NCBI RefSeq assembly: GCF_016863135.1 | Contig: NZ_BOOH01000056.1 | Coordinates: forward strand, 84,758-148,757 | Reading direction: 5' to 3' | Source of the DNA: Planobispora longispora | Lineage (GTDB): Bacteria > Actinomycetota > Actinomycetes > Streptosporangiales > Streptosporangiaceae | Length of the DNA stretch: 64,000 bases | Shown: positions 51,901 to 60,721 of the stretch, in pieces | Layout: every line of letters starts with the position of its first letter | How positions within the stretch are numbered: the first letter of the stretch is position 1 | Made by a program: the position numbers and the translations under genes | The notes under the pieces: model-generated | Told to the model about the DNA's origin: nothing | Seen by the model: only the letters and a program-made list of their open reading frames with translations | The model's database searches: none

Positions 51901-54407
51901 CGGCCGCGGACTCCGCCGACGGCCCTCAGGGCTGGCTCGACCTGGGCTTCTACAGCGTGCTCAACGTGCTGCAGGCACTCACCCGCAGACGCGGCGGCCC
52001 GCCCGAGGCCGATCTCGTCCTGGTCTCCACCGACATGAACGACGTGTCCGGCCAGGACGCCGTCGAGCCCGCCAAGGCCGCCCTGCTCGGCCTGATCAAA
52101 CTCGTCCCCAAGGAACTGACCGGCGTCACCTGCCGCGGCGTCGACTTCTCCGGGACGGGTGACGCGGCGGCCGACGCGCTCCGGCTGACCGCCGAGATCG
52201 CCGGCGGCCAGGAGGACCAGGTCGCCTACCGCGGCCGCAAGCGCTGGATCTGGGGCTACGACAGGATCGACCTCGACGGGCCCCCGTCCTCGGCGGGGCT
52301 GCGCGACGGCGGCGTCTACGTGATCACCGGCGGGCTCGGCGGACTCGGCCTCGTGCTCGCCCGCGACCTCGTCGAACGCGTCCGGGCCAAGGTCGTCCTC
52401 GTCGGCCGCACCGGGCTGCCCGAGCGCGCGGACTGGGACGCCTACCTGGCCGCGCACGGCGACGACGACGCGGTCGCCCGCCGCATCCGCAAGGTGCGCG
52501 ACCTCGGTGACGACGTGCTGACCGTCGCCGCCGACGTCGCCGACGTCGCCGCGATGCGCGAGGTCAGGCGGCGCGCGGAGGAGGCGTTCGGCCCGGTCGA
52601 CGGCGTCTTCCACGCCGCCGGCGTGTCCGGCGGCGGCATGCTGGAGACCCGCTCGCCGCACGACGCCGCCCAGGTCTTCGCCCCCAAGGTCGGCGGCCTG
52701 TACGCGATCGAGGAGGTCTTCGGCGACTCCCTCGACCTGCTCGTGCTCTACTCGTCGATCGCGGTCCTCTCCGGCGACTTCGGCCTGGGCGACTACTGCG
52801 CCGCCAACGCCGTCATGGACGCCTACGCCCAGGCCAAGGCCGCGAGCCGCACCCGGGTGCTGTCGATCAACTGGCCGATCTGGTTCAACATCGGCATGGC
52901 CCACGACACGTACGCGCCCGCCGTGCTCACCGACTTCGAGCGCGGCGACCGGTACGAGCCCGTGGACCACCCGCTGCTCGACAGCCGCCTGCACCAGCTC
53001 TACTCCGATGAGATCGTGTTCGTGAAGCGGCTGTCGGAGGAGGACTGGGAGGTCGACGAGCACCGCCTCGAAGGGCTGCCCACCGTGCCCGGCACCGGCC
53101 TGGTGGAGATCATCAGGGCGGGTTTCGAGCTCGGCGCCGGGAGCCCCGACATGGAGATCCGCGACGTCGTGTTCATGCGCCCGCTGACCTTCGAGCACAG
53201 CCGCAACATCCGGGTCGTCTACCGGCCCGACGGCGAGGGCGGCTACCACGTGACGGTCGGCGACGCCGACGACGTCACGGCCGGTGACGCCGCCGGGGGA
53301 GCGCGGACCGAGTACACCAGGGCCAGGGTCAGGCGGGTGCCGCAGGAGCCGGGGCCCACCCACGACCTCGGGACCCTGCGCGCCCTGTGCGACGTCGAGG
53401 ACACCCCCGGCTACGACCCGGTCATCGGCGGGCTCACCGTCGGAGCCCACTGGGACAACATCCGCGGCCGGTGGAAGGGCGAGGACGCCGAGCTGGTGCT
53501 CGTCGAGCAGCCCGCCGCCTTCCTGGCGGAGCTGCCCTCGTACGGGCTGCACCCGTCGATGCTGGACAGCGCCAACGCCCTCGGCCAGAGCATCGCGGCC
53601 GACGCGCGGTTCCTGCCGTTCGGCTACGACCGGATCGTCGTCCGGGGCCGCTTCCCCGAGCGGGTGTTCAGCCACATCAGGCACCGCGACGACACCACCG
53701 GCGACATGACCCGCAGCGACATCACGATCATGGACGCCGAAGGCCGGGAGCTGGTCGCGATCGAGGGTTTCACCCTCCTCGCCTACGACTCCGGCGGTCA
53801 GGCCGAGGCCACGGCGGCCCTCCCCGGGGCCGGGGCGGTCGTCGGGGAGGCCCCCTCGGCGGCGGCCGACCTGGAGCTGCGGCTGCTGCGCGAGGCCGAC
53901 CTCGAGTTCGGCATCCAGCCGGAGGACGGCTCGGCCGCCCTCTGGCAGATCCTCGCCAGCGGCGTGCGCCCGCAGCTCATCATGTGCCCCGACGGGCTGG
54001 GCGAGCGGCTGCGCCGGGCCGCCGGGGTCACCCGGGAGGCGCTGCGCGAGCAGATCGCCCAGGCTCCGCAGCGGGCCGCCGCGGTCACCGCGCGCAACCT
54101 CGCCACGCCGTACGTGGAACCGGCGAGTGCGGCGCAGCGCGCCCTGTGCGGGTTCTGGCAGGACTCCCTCGGCGTCGACAAGGTCGGCGTGGACGACGAC
54201 TTCTTCGATCTCGGCGGCAACTCGCTGATCGCCGTGCAGCTCGTCGCCCGGATCCGGGAGCACTTCAGGACCGAGCTGGCCGTCGCGGTCCTCTTCGAGT
54301 GCCGCACCGTGCGCAACCTCGCCGCCGACATCGAGGCCACGCTCGTCGAGCGGGTCGCCGGCATGACCGACGAGGAGGCCGCCGAACTCCTCGCGACGCT
54401 GGAGTGA
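48972..54407 (+). CDS. Type I polyketide synthase, KS-AT-KR-DH-ACP
   Basis: An 1811-residue single-module PKS. The KS (1-430) has TACSTSL with the catalytic Cys (about 179), EAHGTGT and [12 protein letters not shown]. The AT (about 525-830) has GHSIGEY (about 614) and HAFH near 711, a malonyl-CoA signature. The KR (about 1080-1310) has [12 protein letters not shown] and [11 protein letters not shown]...GDYCAANA with Ser and Tyr. A hot-dog DH (about 1340-1610) follows, with [10 protein letters not shown] matching HxxxGxxxxP and [13 protein letters not shown]. The ACP is at the C-terminus ([11 protein letters not shown], Ser about 1751). KR ahead of DH is unusual. The module should add two carbons and leave an alpha,beta-double bond. 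GTG 48972 has AGGAG upstream. mbtH follows after 43 bases. Confidence 0.9.
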   Translation: MESTTRHHVAIVGMAGRFPGAHDIEEFWQNLVAGVESITFFTDDELRAAGTPDELLAFPTYVRAAPIAPGTEDFEPAYFGMSTREAEILDPQHRAFLEASDSALQHAGYDPARYDARIGVFGGVGINRYRELNVIRNADAIRLMGHFAIDLSNTSDYVATQTAYRLGLRGPALTTLTACSTSLVAVHTACRALQAGECEIALAGGVDEPLPRISGYFYEEGGIFSPDGHARVFDARAKGTIFGSGVGIVVLKRLDDALADRDTIHAVIRGSAINNDGSAKGAFAAPSVQGQVRVITDALARAGVSAADIGYVEAHGTGTLVGDPIEVNALTEAFRKHTRRVGEVPIASVKSNVGHLGAAAGVTGLIKTVLCLSRRALPASLNFEEPNPAIDFDSSPFYVNTGLASWKPNGHPLLAGVSSFGVGGTNAHMIVEEAPARPTASAAGPYRLIPLSARTPTALTALGALVGRHLEERPGDLADAAHTLSVGRTARAARGFVVADDPAAAAERLAAGPPAGHPALTPPRGGEREVVFMFPGQGAQYAGMGRDLYDAEPVFRAEIDACAALVRDWDLREKLFGGEGLNETAVTQPAVFAVEYALACLLRSWGVEPAAMAGHSIGEYVAACLAGVFTREEAMALVVARGALMQGLPRGDMLAVPLAEDLLAPMLAPGVDLAAVNAPDLCVVSGPAGAVAELREVLSLQGVEGRPLHTSHAFHSAMMDPILEEFAARVAGFAPRAPELPYVSNVTGTWVTAEQATDPRYWSEHLRRCVRFGDAVGLLTEGRRRVLVEVGPGTTLTTLARRRLDAELSGLAVPAMRHPQQRQSDVAALLTAVGQVWQASGTIDWDRFWSGEPRSRIPLPTYPYERQRCWAEPDPGSELQPAGPEDTGPYYVPVWRETALPAAAPADERLWIVFSPGSGVAEELVGRRRAAGLPVISAVPPGVDGDVTVDPRELADHSALLEAVTGSDRLTIVHGWSAADSADGPQGWLDLGFYSVLNVLQALTRRRGGPPEADLVLVSTDMNDVSGQDAVEPAKAALLGLIKLVPKELTGVTCRGVDFSGTGDAAADALRLTAEIAGGQEDQVAYRGRKRWIWGYDRIDLDGPPSSAGLRDGGVYVITGGLGGLGLVLARDLVERVRAKVVLVGRTGLPERADWDAYLAAHGDDDAVARRIRKVRDLGDDVLTVAADVADVAAMREVRRRAEEAFGPVDGVFHAAGVSGGGMLETRSPHDAAQVFAPKVGGLYAIEEVFGDSLDLLVLYSSIAVLSGDFGLGDYCAANAVMDAYAQAKAASRTRVLSINWPIWFNIGMAHDTYAPAVLTDFERGDRYEPVDHPLLDSRLHQLYSDEIVFVKRLSEEDWEVDEHRLEGLPTVPGTGLVEIIRAGFELGAGSPDMEIRDVVFMRPLTFEHSRNIRVVYRPDGEGGYHVTVGDADDVTAGDAAGGARTEYTRARVRRVPQEPGPTHDLGTLRALCDVEDTPGYDPVIGGLTVGAHWDNIRGRWKGEDAELVLVEQPAAFLAELPSYGLHPSMLDSANALGQSIAADARFLPFGYDRIVVRGRFPERVFSHIRHRDDTTGDMTRSDITIMDAEGRELVAIEGFTLLAYDSGGQAEATAALPGAGAVVGEAPSAAADLELRLLREADLEFGIQPEDGSAALWQILASGVRPQLIMCPDGLGERLRRAAGVTREALREQIAQAPQRAAAVTARNLATPYVEPASAAQRALCGFWQDSLGVDKVGVDDDFFDLGGNSLIAVQLVARIREHFRTELAVAVLFECRTVRNLAADIEATLVERVAGMTDEEAAELLATLE

Positions 54408-54450
54408 CCTCCCCCGCATCCCCTCAGGCACCTCAGACAAGGAGCAGCGC

Positions 54451-54654
54451 GTGTTCGAGGACGACGACGACCGCGAGTACACGGTCGTGATCAACCACGA
54501 GGAGCAGTACTCCATCTGGCCCGTCCAGCGGACCGTCCCCGACGGCTGGTCGGAGGTCGGCCGCACCGGCCCGAAAGCCGAGTGCCTGGCCTACATCGAA
54601 GAGGTCTGGACCGACATGCGGCCCAAGAGCCTGCGCGAGCGGATGGGCGGCTGA
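54451..54654 (+). CDS. mbtH: MbtH-like protein
   Basis: A 67-residue chaperone-like partner of NRPS adenylation domains. It has the family signature [19 protein letters not shown] and [20 protein letters not shown], including the conserved Trp residues and the Ser-Leu near the end. It should stabilise or activate the A domains encoded just downstream. It starts at GTG, 43 bases behind the PKS stop; the next gene begins two bases after its own stop. Confidence 0.95.
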   Translation: MFEDDDDREYTVVINHEEQYSIWPVQRTVPDGWSEVGRTGPKAECLAYIEEVWTDMRPKSLRERMGG

Positions 54655-54656
54655 GC

Positions 54657-55619
54657 GTGCCCGTCCCGCCGGAGACCGGAGTGGTGATCCACGGGCAGGA
54701 CCTGCCCGTGGCCGAGATGCTCGAGCGGGCCAGGCTCGCCGAGAAGCTCGGGGTCGACGCGGTGTGGCTGGTGCAGCTGCCGAGCCTGCGCGACAGCGCC
54801 GCCGTGCTGGCCGCGCTGGCCTGCGTCACCGAGCGTGTCACCCTCGGCGCCGGCGTGCTGCCGTTCTACACGCGCCCGCCGGTCACCATGGCGCAGACCG
54901 CACTGACGGTGGACGAGCTGTCCGGCGGCCGGTTCGCGCTCGGCGTCGGCAGCGGGCACCGCGTGACCGGCGAGTGGATGCTGGGCGTGCCGACGGGCCC
55001 GCCGGTCGGGTCGATGCGCGAGTACCTGTCGGTCGTCACCTCGCTCATCCGGGACGGCGAGGTGCACCAGACGGGTGACTGGTACCGCGCGCACGCCGTC
55101 TACGCGGCGCCGAGGCGGGCCGGGCTGCCGGTCCACCTCGGCGCGTTCGGCCCCCGGCTGGCCGAGCTGGCGGGGGAGGCCGCCGACGGGCTCATGCTGT
55201 GGATGTGCACGGCGGCCTACATCCGCGAGGTCGTCATGCCCGCCCTCGACCGCGGGCTGCGGCGGTCGGGGCGCTCACCCGACGGGTTCCCGGTCGTCGC
55301 CATGGTGCCCGGCGCCGTCAGCGAGGACCTGGCCGGCGACCGGGAGCTGCTCCGCCGCTACCTGGCCGCGTACGCGCGGGTGCCCACCTACCGGCGCATG
55401 TACGAGCTGAGCGGGTTCGGCGACGAGCTCACGCGCGGCGCCGTCAGCGACGGGATGCTCGACGAGATCGCCGTCCTCGGCGACGAGGCCGCCGTCCGGG
55501 CCATGGCGGACCGATATCGGCGGGCGGGCGCCACCCAGGTCGTCATCACCCCCATGGCGTCGGCGCACAACGACCGGGCGCTGTTCACGCGCACCGTCGA
55601 AGCCCTGGTGGGCCGATGA
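54657..55619 (+). CDS. Luciferase-like (LLM) flavin- or F420-dependent oxidoreductase
   Basis: A 320-residue TIM-barrel flavoprotein. LARLAEKLGVDAVWLVQL-type sequence, RVTLGAGVLPFYTRPPVTMA and LSGGRFALGVGSGHRV are the conserved strands of the LLM superfamily. Related proteins use F420 or reduced FMN; I cannot tell which. In this operon it would oxidise or hydroxylate an amino acid or the carrier-bound intermediate. It starts at GTG two bases after mbtH, and its stop overlaps the NRPS start (ATGA). Confidence 0.85.
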   Translation: MPVPPETGVVIHGQDLPVAEMLERARLAEKLGVDAVWLVQLPSLRDSAAVLAALACVTERVTLGAGVLPFYTRPPVTMAQTALTVDELSGGRFALGVGSGHRVTGEWMLGVPTGPPVGSMREYLSVVTSLIRDGEVHQTGDWYRAHAVYAAPRRAGLPVHLGAFGPRLAELAGEAADGLMLWMCTAAYIREVVMPALDRGLRRSGRSPDGFPVVAMVPGAVSEDLAGDRELLRRYLAAYARVPTYRRMYELSGFGDELTRGAVSDGMLDEIAVLGDEAAVRAMADRYRRAGATQVVITPMASAHNDRALFTRTVEALVGR

Positions 55620-58600
55620 CCGGCGCCCGGCCGCCGGCGGCCGCGCTGCACGCCCCGGTCCTGGCGGCGGCCCGGCGCCGGCCGGGCGCGACGGCGCTGC
55701 GCTGCGGCTCCGAGCAGCTCGCCTACGGCGAGCTGGACCGCCGCTCCGGACTGCTCGCGGGGGCGCTGCGCGCCGCGGGGACGGCTCCGGACGACATCGT
55801 GGCGGTCCGCGTGCCGCGCGGACCGGCGCTCGCGGTGGCGCTGCTCGGGGTGCTCCGGGCGGGCGGCGCGTTCCTGGCGATCCCCTCGGACCTGCCGGCC
55901 GGGCGGGTGCGGACGCTGGTCGCGGACGCCGGGGCCCGGGTGGCGGTCGCGCCCGCGGGGGCCCTCGCCGGATGCCGGGAGCTGACCGTCCTGGACCCGG
56001 CCGCCGCCGGGATCCCCGCCGACGTGCCCGTGGATCCGCTGGGAGCCGCCTACGTCGTCTACACCTCCGGCTCCACCGGGGAACCGAAGGGCGTCGTCGT
56101 CCCGCACGGGGCCGTCGCCGGGCACATCCGGGCGATGAACGCCGCGCTGGGGCTGCGGCGCCGGGACGTCGTCCTGCAGGTCTCCGGCGAGTCGGTGGAC
56201 GTCTTCGTCGAGCAGCTCTTCTGCGGGCTGTCGGCGGGGGCGACCGTGCTCATGCGGGGCACCGGGCCGTGGGGTACGGCGGAGCTGCGTGAGGCGTTCG
56301 ACGCCGGCGGGGTGACGGTCGCCGACCTGCCCGCGGCGCTGTTCGCCGAGCTCGCCGCCGGACCGCCGGTCGCGAGGGCGCCGCGGGTGCTGACCGTCGG
56401 CGGGGAACGGCTGCCGGCCGACGCCGCCCGGCGCTGGCTCGCCTCGGGCGGGACCGGCCTGGTCAACGCGTACGGGCCGACCGAGGCGGTGATCACCGCC
56501 AGCGCGCACCGGGTGGTCTCCGCGGGAACGGGGCCGGTGCCGATCGGACGGGCCGTCGGACGGCGGCGGCTCGCCGTGCTCGACGGGGAACTGCGGCCGG
56601 TGCGCGGGGCCGCGACCGGAGAGCTGTACATCGGCGGAGCGGCGCTGGCCCGGGGCTACCTGGGAAGGCCGGGGCCGACGGCGGAGCGTTTCGTGCCGGA
56701 CCCCGCGGGACCGCCGGGATCCCGCAGGTACCGGACCGGCGATCTGGTCAGGCGCTCCGCGCACGGTCTGGAGTTCGTCGGCAGGGCGGACGACCAGGTC
56801 AAGGTCAGCGGATACCGGGTGGAACCCGGCGAGGTGGAGGCGGTGCTGGGCGGGCACCCCGCGGTGGCGCTGTGCTGCGTCACCCGCGAGGTCACCCACG
56901 ACCTCACCCACGCCGCAACCCACGACATCGCCCGTGACGTAACCAGTGAGGTCACTCGCGACGTAGCCCGCGACGTCACCAGTGACGCCGCCGGTGACAC
57001 GGCCGGCGACGGCGACGGTCACGGCGGCCGGCTGGCCGCGCACCTGGTGTTCGCCGGCCCCGCGGCCGCGCCCACGGCCGGCGAGCTGCGTGAATGGGCG
57101 GCCGAGCGGCTGCCCCCGTGGATGGTGCCCGCCGTGTGGCACGCTCACGACCGCCTGCCCGTCACGGCGGCCGGGAAGGTCGACAGGTCCGCGCTGCCGT
57201 ACGCGCCGATGACGGCGCCGGACCCGCGCGCGGAGGAGATCCCGGCCACGGAGACCGAACGGCGGCTCGCCGGCATCTGGCGGCGCGTCCTCGGCGCCGG
57301 GCCGGTCGGCGTCCACGACGACTTCTTCCGCCTGGGCGGCACGTCCCTCGGCGCGATCCGCGTCATCGCCGCCGTCCGGGCGGAACTCGGCCACGAGCCC
57401 GCCCTGCGCGACTTCTACGCCGGCCCCACCGTCGCGGGCCTGGCGGCGCTGCTCGACGGCGGGCGGGCCGAGCGGCCCCCGCCGATCCCGGCCGTCGACG
57501 ACGCGTGCGCGCCGCTGTCGCTGATGCAGGAGCAGATCTGGTTCCTGGAACAGCTCCAACCGGGGAACATCGCCTACAACGCGCCGACCACGTTCCGCCT
57601 CGACGGGCCGCTCGACCACGGGCGGCTGGAGGCCGCCGTCACGCGGCTGGTCGAGCGGCACGAGATCCTGCGCACGACGATCGAGACCTCCGCCGACGGG
57701 ACGCCCGTGCAGCGGGTGCACCCGCCCTACGCCGTGCGCATCCCGGTCGTCGAGGCGGCCGAGGCCGAGGTGGACGCGCTCGTGCTGGCCGAGGCGCGCA
57801 GGCCGTTCGACGTGTCGGAGCTGCCGCTCGTGCGGTGGACGCTGCTGCGGATCGCCCCGGCCGCGCACGAACTCGTGCTCGTCGAGCACCACCTCGTCCA
57901 CGACGGCTGGTCGTTCGCGCTGCTGACCGAGGACCTGGCGGCGCTCTACCGGGGTGCGGAACCCGATCCCGCCGCCCCCGTGCGCTACCGCGACTTCGCC
58001 AGATGGCAGCGGCGCGAGGCGCTGGAGGGGCAGCGGGCGTACTGGGCGGAGAGGCTGCGCGGGGCCGACGAGGGCGTCGACCTGCCGCAGGACCGGCCCC
58101 GCCCGCCCGCGCCCGCGTTCACCGGCGGCGTCCACCGGGTGGAACTGCCCGTCCGGCTGTGCGAACGGGCCCGCGAGGGGAGCAGGGCCGCCGGGGGCAC
58201 GCTGTTCGGCACGCTGCTGGCCGCCTACGTCGCGCTGCTGCACCGGGTGGGCGGGCAGCGGGACCTGTGCGTCGGGTCGGCGTTCGCCAACCGGCGGGTG
58301 CCCGGCACCGAGTCGGTGGCCGGCATGTTCGTCAACCCCGTCACCCTCCGGTTCGACCTGTCCGGGACGGTGACGTTCCGGACGCTCCTCGCTCAGGCGG
58401 CGGCGGTCGTCCGGGACGCGCAGGACAACCAGGAACTGGCCTTCACCCGCGTCGTCGAGGCCCTGTCGCCGGTCCGCGTCCCGGGCCGGAACCCGCTGTT
58501 CGGCGCCATGTTCAACATGGACGACGCGCCGCTCGGCCCGATCGACTTCGGCGACGTCCGGGCGACCTACCTGGAACGGCACAACGGCACGGCCAAACTC

Positions 58601-60721
58601 GACCTGTCCGTTCTCGCCGTGCCGCGCGCCGAGCGGCAGATCGGGCTTCCCGAGCGCGACCGCGACCGCCGGATCACGATGATCTGGGAGTACCGCTCCG
58701 ACCTCTTCGACGCCGCCACGATCACCCGGCTCGCCGCCCAGTACGAGGCCCTGCTGGCGGCCGCCCTCGACGCCCCCGACGCGCCGGTCGCCGGCCTCCC
58801 CCTCCCCGGAGGGGCGCCTCCCCCCGCGGAGGAGGCGCCCGGCGAGCCCGAGGACGTGGTGGTGCTCATCGAGCGGCGGGCCGCCGCGACGCCGGGGCGG
58901 GAGGCCGTCCGGGTCGTCGGCGGAGGCGGGCTCTCGTACGGCGAGCTGGACCGGCGGGCCACGGCGGTCGCCCGGCTGCTGCGGGAGCGCGGGCTGGGGC
59001 CGGAGGACGTCGTCGCGCTGTGCGCCGACCGCGACCTCGACATGCCCGTCCTCGTCCTCGGGGTGCTGAAGTCGGGCGCCGCCTACCTGCCGCTCGATCC
59101 CTCCTGGCCGGTCGGACGGCTGGCCGAGGTGATCCGGGAGTCCGGCGCGCGGGCCGTCCTGGCCGGCGACCGGCGGCGTCCCCGCGCGCAGGCGGCGGCC
59201 GGAGGGGTGCCCGTGATCGTTCCCGGCGACCGGGCGCCGTCCGGCGGCCCTCCGCCCCGCGCGGCCGTGCCGGGCAACGCGGCGTACCTGATCACGACGT
59301 CGGGATCGACGGGGAGACCCAAACGGGTGGTGATCACGCGGGCCGGGCTGGCCGCCGAGTACCGGGCCTGGGAGCTCGCCTACCGGCTGGAACCGGGCGG
59401 GCACGCGCAGGTCGCCTCGTTCGCGTTCGACGTGTGCACCGGGGAGATCGTCCGCGCCCTGGCCGGCGGCGGCACGCTCGTCGTCTGCCCCGCCGACGTC
59501 GTCCTCGACCCGGCCGCCCTGCACCGCGCCCTGCGCGACCACGACGTCCGGTACGCCGAACTGCTCCCGTCCGTCGCCCGGCTGCTCGTCGACCACTGCG
59601 CGGCCACCGGCGCCTCGTTGTCGTTCCTGCGGCTCATCGCGGTCGGCGGCGAGCCGTGGACCCCGGCCGAGCACGCCGCCCTGCGCCGCGTCGCCGGCCC
59701 GGACACCCGGGTGCTCAACGTCTACGGCGTCACCGAGGCCACCGTCGGCAGCACCCTGTGGGAGGGCGAGGCGGCCGCTTCGGCCTGGCTGCCGATCGGG
59801 GCCGGCCTGCCCGGCGTGACCGCCCGCGTGCTCGACGGCGCCCTGCGCCCGGCCCCGGTCGGCACGGCGGGTGAGATCCACCTGTCGGGCCCGACGATCG
59901 CCCGCGGCTACCACGGCCGCCCCGCGCGGACCGCGGAACGCTTCCGGCCCGACCCGTCGGGGGCGCCCGGCGGCCGCCTGTACGCCACCGGCGACCGCGG
60001 CCGGCTCCGCCCCGACGGCGCGATCGAGTTCCTCGGGCGCGACGACCGCCAGGTCAAGGTGCGCGGCTTCCGCGTGGAACCCGGCGAGGTCGAGGCGGTC
60101 CTGCGAGGCGGCCCCGGGGTGCGCGACGCGGTCGTGGTCACCGCCCGCGAGGACACCGGGCGGGTCGCCGGACTGGCGGCGTTCGTGCTGGCCAGGCCGG
60201 GCGATCAGGCCGACGCCGGAGCGCTCGCCGACTGGCTGCGGCAGCGGTTGCCCGGTCACCTGGTGCCGGGCTCGGTCACCGTGCTGCCCCGCTTCCCCCG
60301 GACGGCGACCGGGAAGATCGACCGTTCCGCCCTCGGGGCGCTCGCCGCGACCGCGCCCGCGCGGCGGCCCGGCCCCTTCACCGCGCCGCGCGACGACCTC
60401 GAACGCGCGATCGCGGCCGTCCTGGGCGACGTGCTCGGCGGCGTACGCGTCGGAGCGTTCGACGACTTCTTCGCGCTCGGCGGGCACAGCCTGCTCGCCG
60501 CCCGCGCCGCCGTCAGGCTGCGCGGCACGTTGAGCCGCGAGGTGTCCGTGCGGGACCTGCTCGCCGCGCCCAGCGTCGCCGCCCTGGCGCGGCGGCTGAA
60601 CGGCGCCGCCGACGCGGGCGTCCGGCCGGCCGTCACCCGGGCCGACCGGCGCGCCTACCGGGTCGCGCCGGACGCCTTCGACCCCCCGGAGAACGCCGAG
60701 GCGGGGGAGGTGGCGGGATGA
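55616..60721 (+). CDS. Nonribosomal peptide synthetase, A-PCP-C-A-PCP
   Basis: A 1701-residue synthetase. A1 (about 10-510) has YTSGSTGEPKG near 150, NAYGPTEAV and AAGKVDRSAL; PCP1 has LGGTSL (Ser about 576). The C domain (about 630-1060) has HHLVHDG near 760 and aligns best with LCL types. A2 (about 1080-1580) has TTSGSTGRPKR near 1229, NVYGVTEAT and ATGKIDRSAL; PCP2 has LGGHSL (Ser about 1624). No C domain precedes A1, so A1-PCP1 is a loading module. By eye, the A1 pocket reads D-V-E-D-L-V-A-I-T-K and A2 D-V-G-E-I-V-V-V-G-K; acidic residues at positions 239 and 278 of A1 and 278 of A2 suit an amine side chain such as diaminopropionate. A1 carries a repeat insertion. Confidence 0.93.
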   Translation: MTGARPPAAALHAPVLAAARRRPGATALRCGSEQLAYGELDRRSGLLAGALRAAGTAPDDIVAVRVPRGPALAVALLGVLRAGGAFLAIPSDLPAGRVRTLVADAGARVAVAPAGALAGCRELTVLDPAAAGIPADVPVDPLGAAYVVYTSGSTGEPKGVVVPHGAVAGHIRAMNAALGLRRRDVVLQVSGESVDVFVEQLFCGLSAGATVLMRGTGPWGTAELREAFDAGGVTVADLPAALFAELAAGPPVARAPRVLTVGGERLPADAARRWLASGGTGLVNAYGPTEAVITASAHRVVSAGTGPVPIGRAVGRRRLAVLDGELRPVRGAATGELYIGGAALARGYLGRPGPTAERFVPDPAGPPGSRRYRTGDLVRRSAHGLEFVGRADDQVKVSGYRVEPGEVEAVLGGHPAVALCCVTREVTHDLTHAATHDIARDVTSEVTRDVARDVTSDAAGDTAGDGDGHGGRLAAHLVFAGPAAAPTAGELREWAAERLPPWMVPAVWHAHDRLPVTAAGKVDRSALPYAPMTAPDPRAEEIPATETERRLAGIWRRVLGAGPVGVHDDFFRLGGTSLGAIRVIAAVRAELGHEPALRDFYAGPTVAGLAALLDGGRAERPPPIPAVDDACAPLSLMQEQIWFLEQLQPGNIAYNAPTTFRLDGPLDHGRLEAAVTRLVERHEILRTTIETSADGTPVQRVHPPYAVRIPVVEAAEAEVDALVLAEARRPFDVSELPLVRWTLLRIAPAAHELVLVEHHLVHDGWSFALLTEDLAALYRGAEPDPAAPVRYRDFARWQRREALEGQRAYWAERLRGADEGVDLPQDRPRPPAPAFTGGVHRVELPVRLCERAREGSRAAGGTLFGTLLAAYVALLHRVGGQRDLCVGSAFANRRVPGTESVAGMFVNPVTLRFDLSGTVTFRTLLAQAAAVVRDAQDNQELAFTRVVEALSPVRVPGRNPLFGAMFNMDDAPLGPIDFGDVRATYLERHNGTAKLDLSVLAVPRAERQIGLPERDRDRRITMIWEYRSDLFDAATITRLAAQYEALLAAALDAPDAPVAGLPLPGGAPPPAEEAPGEPEDVVVLIERRAAATPGREAVRVVGGGGLSYGELDRRATAVARLLRERGLGPEDVVALCADRDLDMPVLVLGVLKSGAAYLPLDPSWPVGRLAEVIRESGARAVLAGDRRRPRAQAAAGGVPVIVPGDRAPSGGPPPRAAVPGNAAYLITTSGSTGRPKRVVITRAGLAAEYRAWELAYRLEPGGHAQVASFAFDVCTGEIVRALAGGGTLVVCPADVVLDPAALHRALRDHDVRYAELLPSVARLLVDHCAATGASLSFLRLIAVGGEPWTPAEHAALRRVAGPDTRVLNVYGVTEATVGSTLWEGEAAASAWLPIGAGLPGVTARVLDGALRPAPVGTAGEIHLSGPTIARGYHGRPARTAERFRPDPSGAPGGRLYATGDRGRLRPDGAIEFLGRDDRQVKVRGFRVEPGEVEAVLRGGPGVRDAVVVTAREDTGRVAGLAAFVLARPGDQADAGALADWLRQRLPGHLVPGSVTVLPRFPRTATGKIDRSALGALAATAPARRPGPFTAPRDDLERAIAAVLGDVLGGVRVGAFDDFFALGGHSLLAARAAVRLRGTLSREVSVRDLLAAPSVAALARRLNGAADAGVRPAVTRADRRAYRVAPDAFDPPENAEAGEVAG
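56878..57030 (+). repeat. Degenerate 12-bp repeat inside adenylation domain 1
   Basis: Roughly twelve imperfect units of the type GTCACCCGCGAC encode a Val-Thr/Ala-x-Asp/Glu pattern (VTREVTHDLTHAATHDIARD and beyond), residues about 421-472 of the NRPS. The stretch falls in the small C-terminal subdomain of A1 and is in frame. Confidence 0.85.

Noticed and set aside
55388..60487. 1699-residue open frame antisense to the first NRPS
   Set aside because: Low-complexity translation and complete overlap with an unmistakable synthetase gene. Same reasoning applies to long frames opposite glmS (4201-6132) and the PKS (51714-54566).
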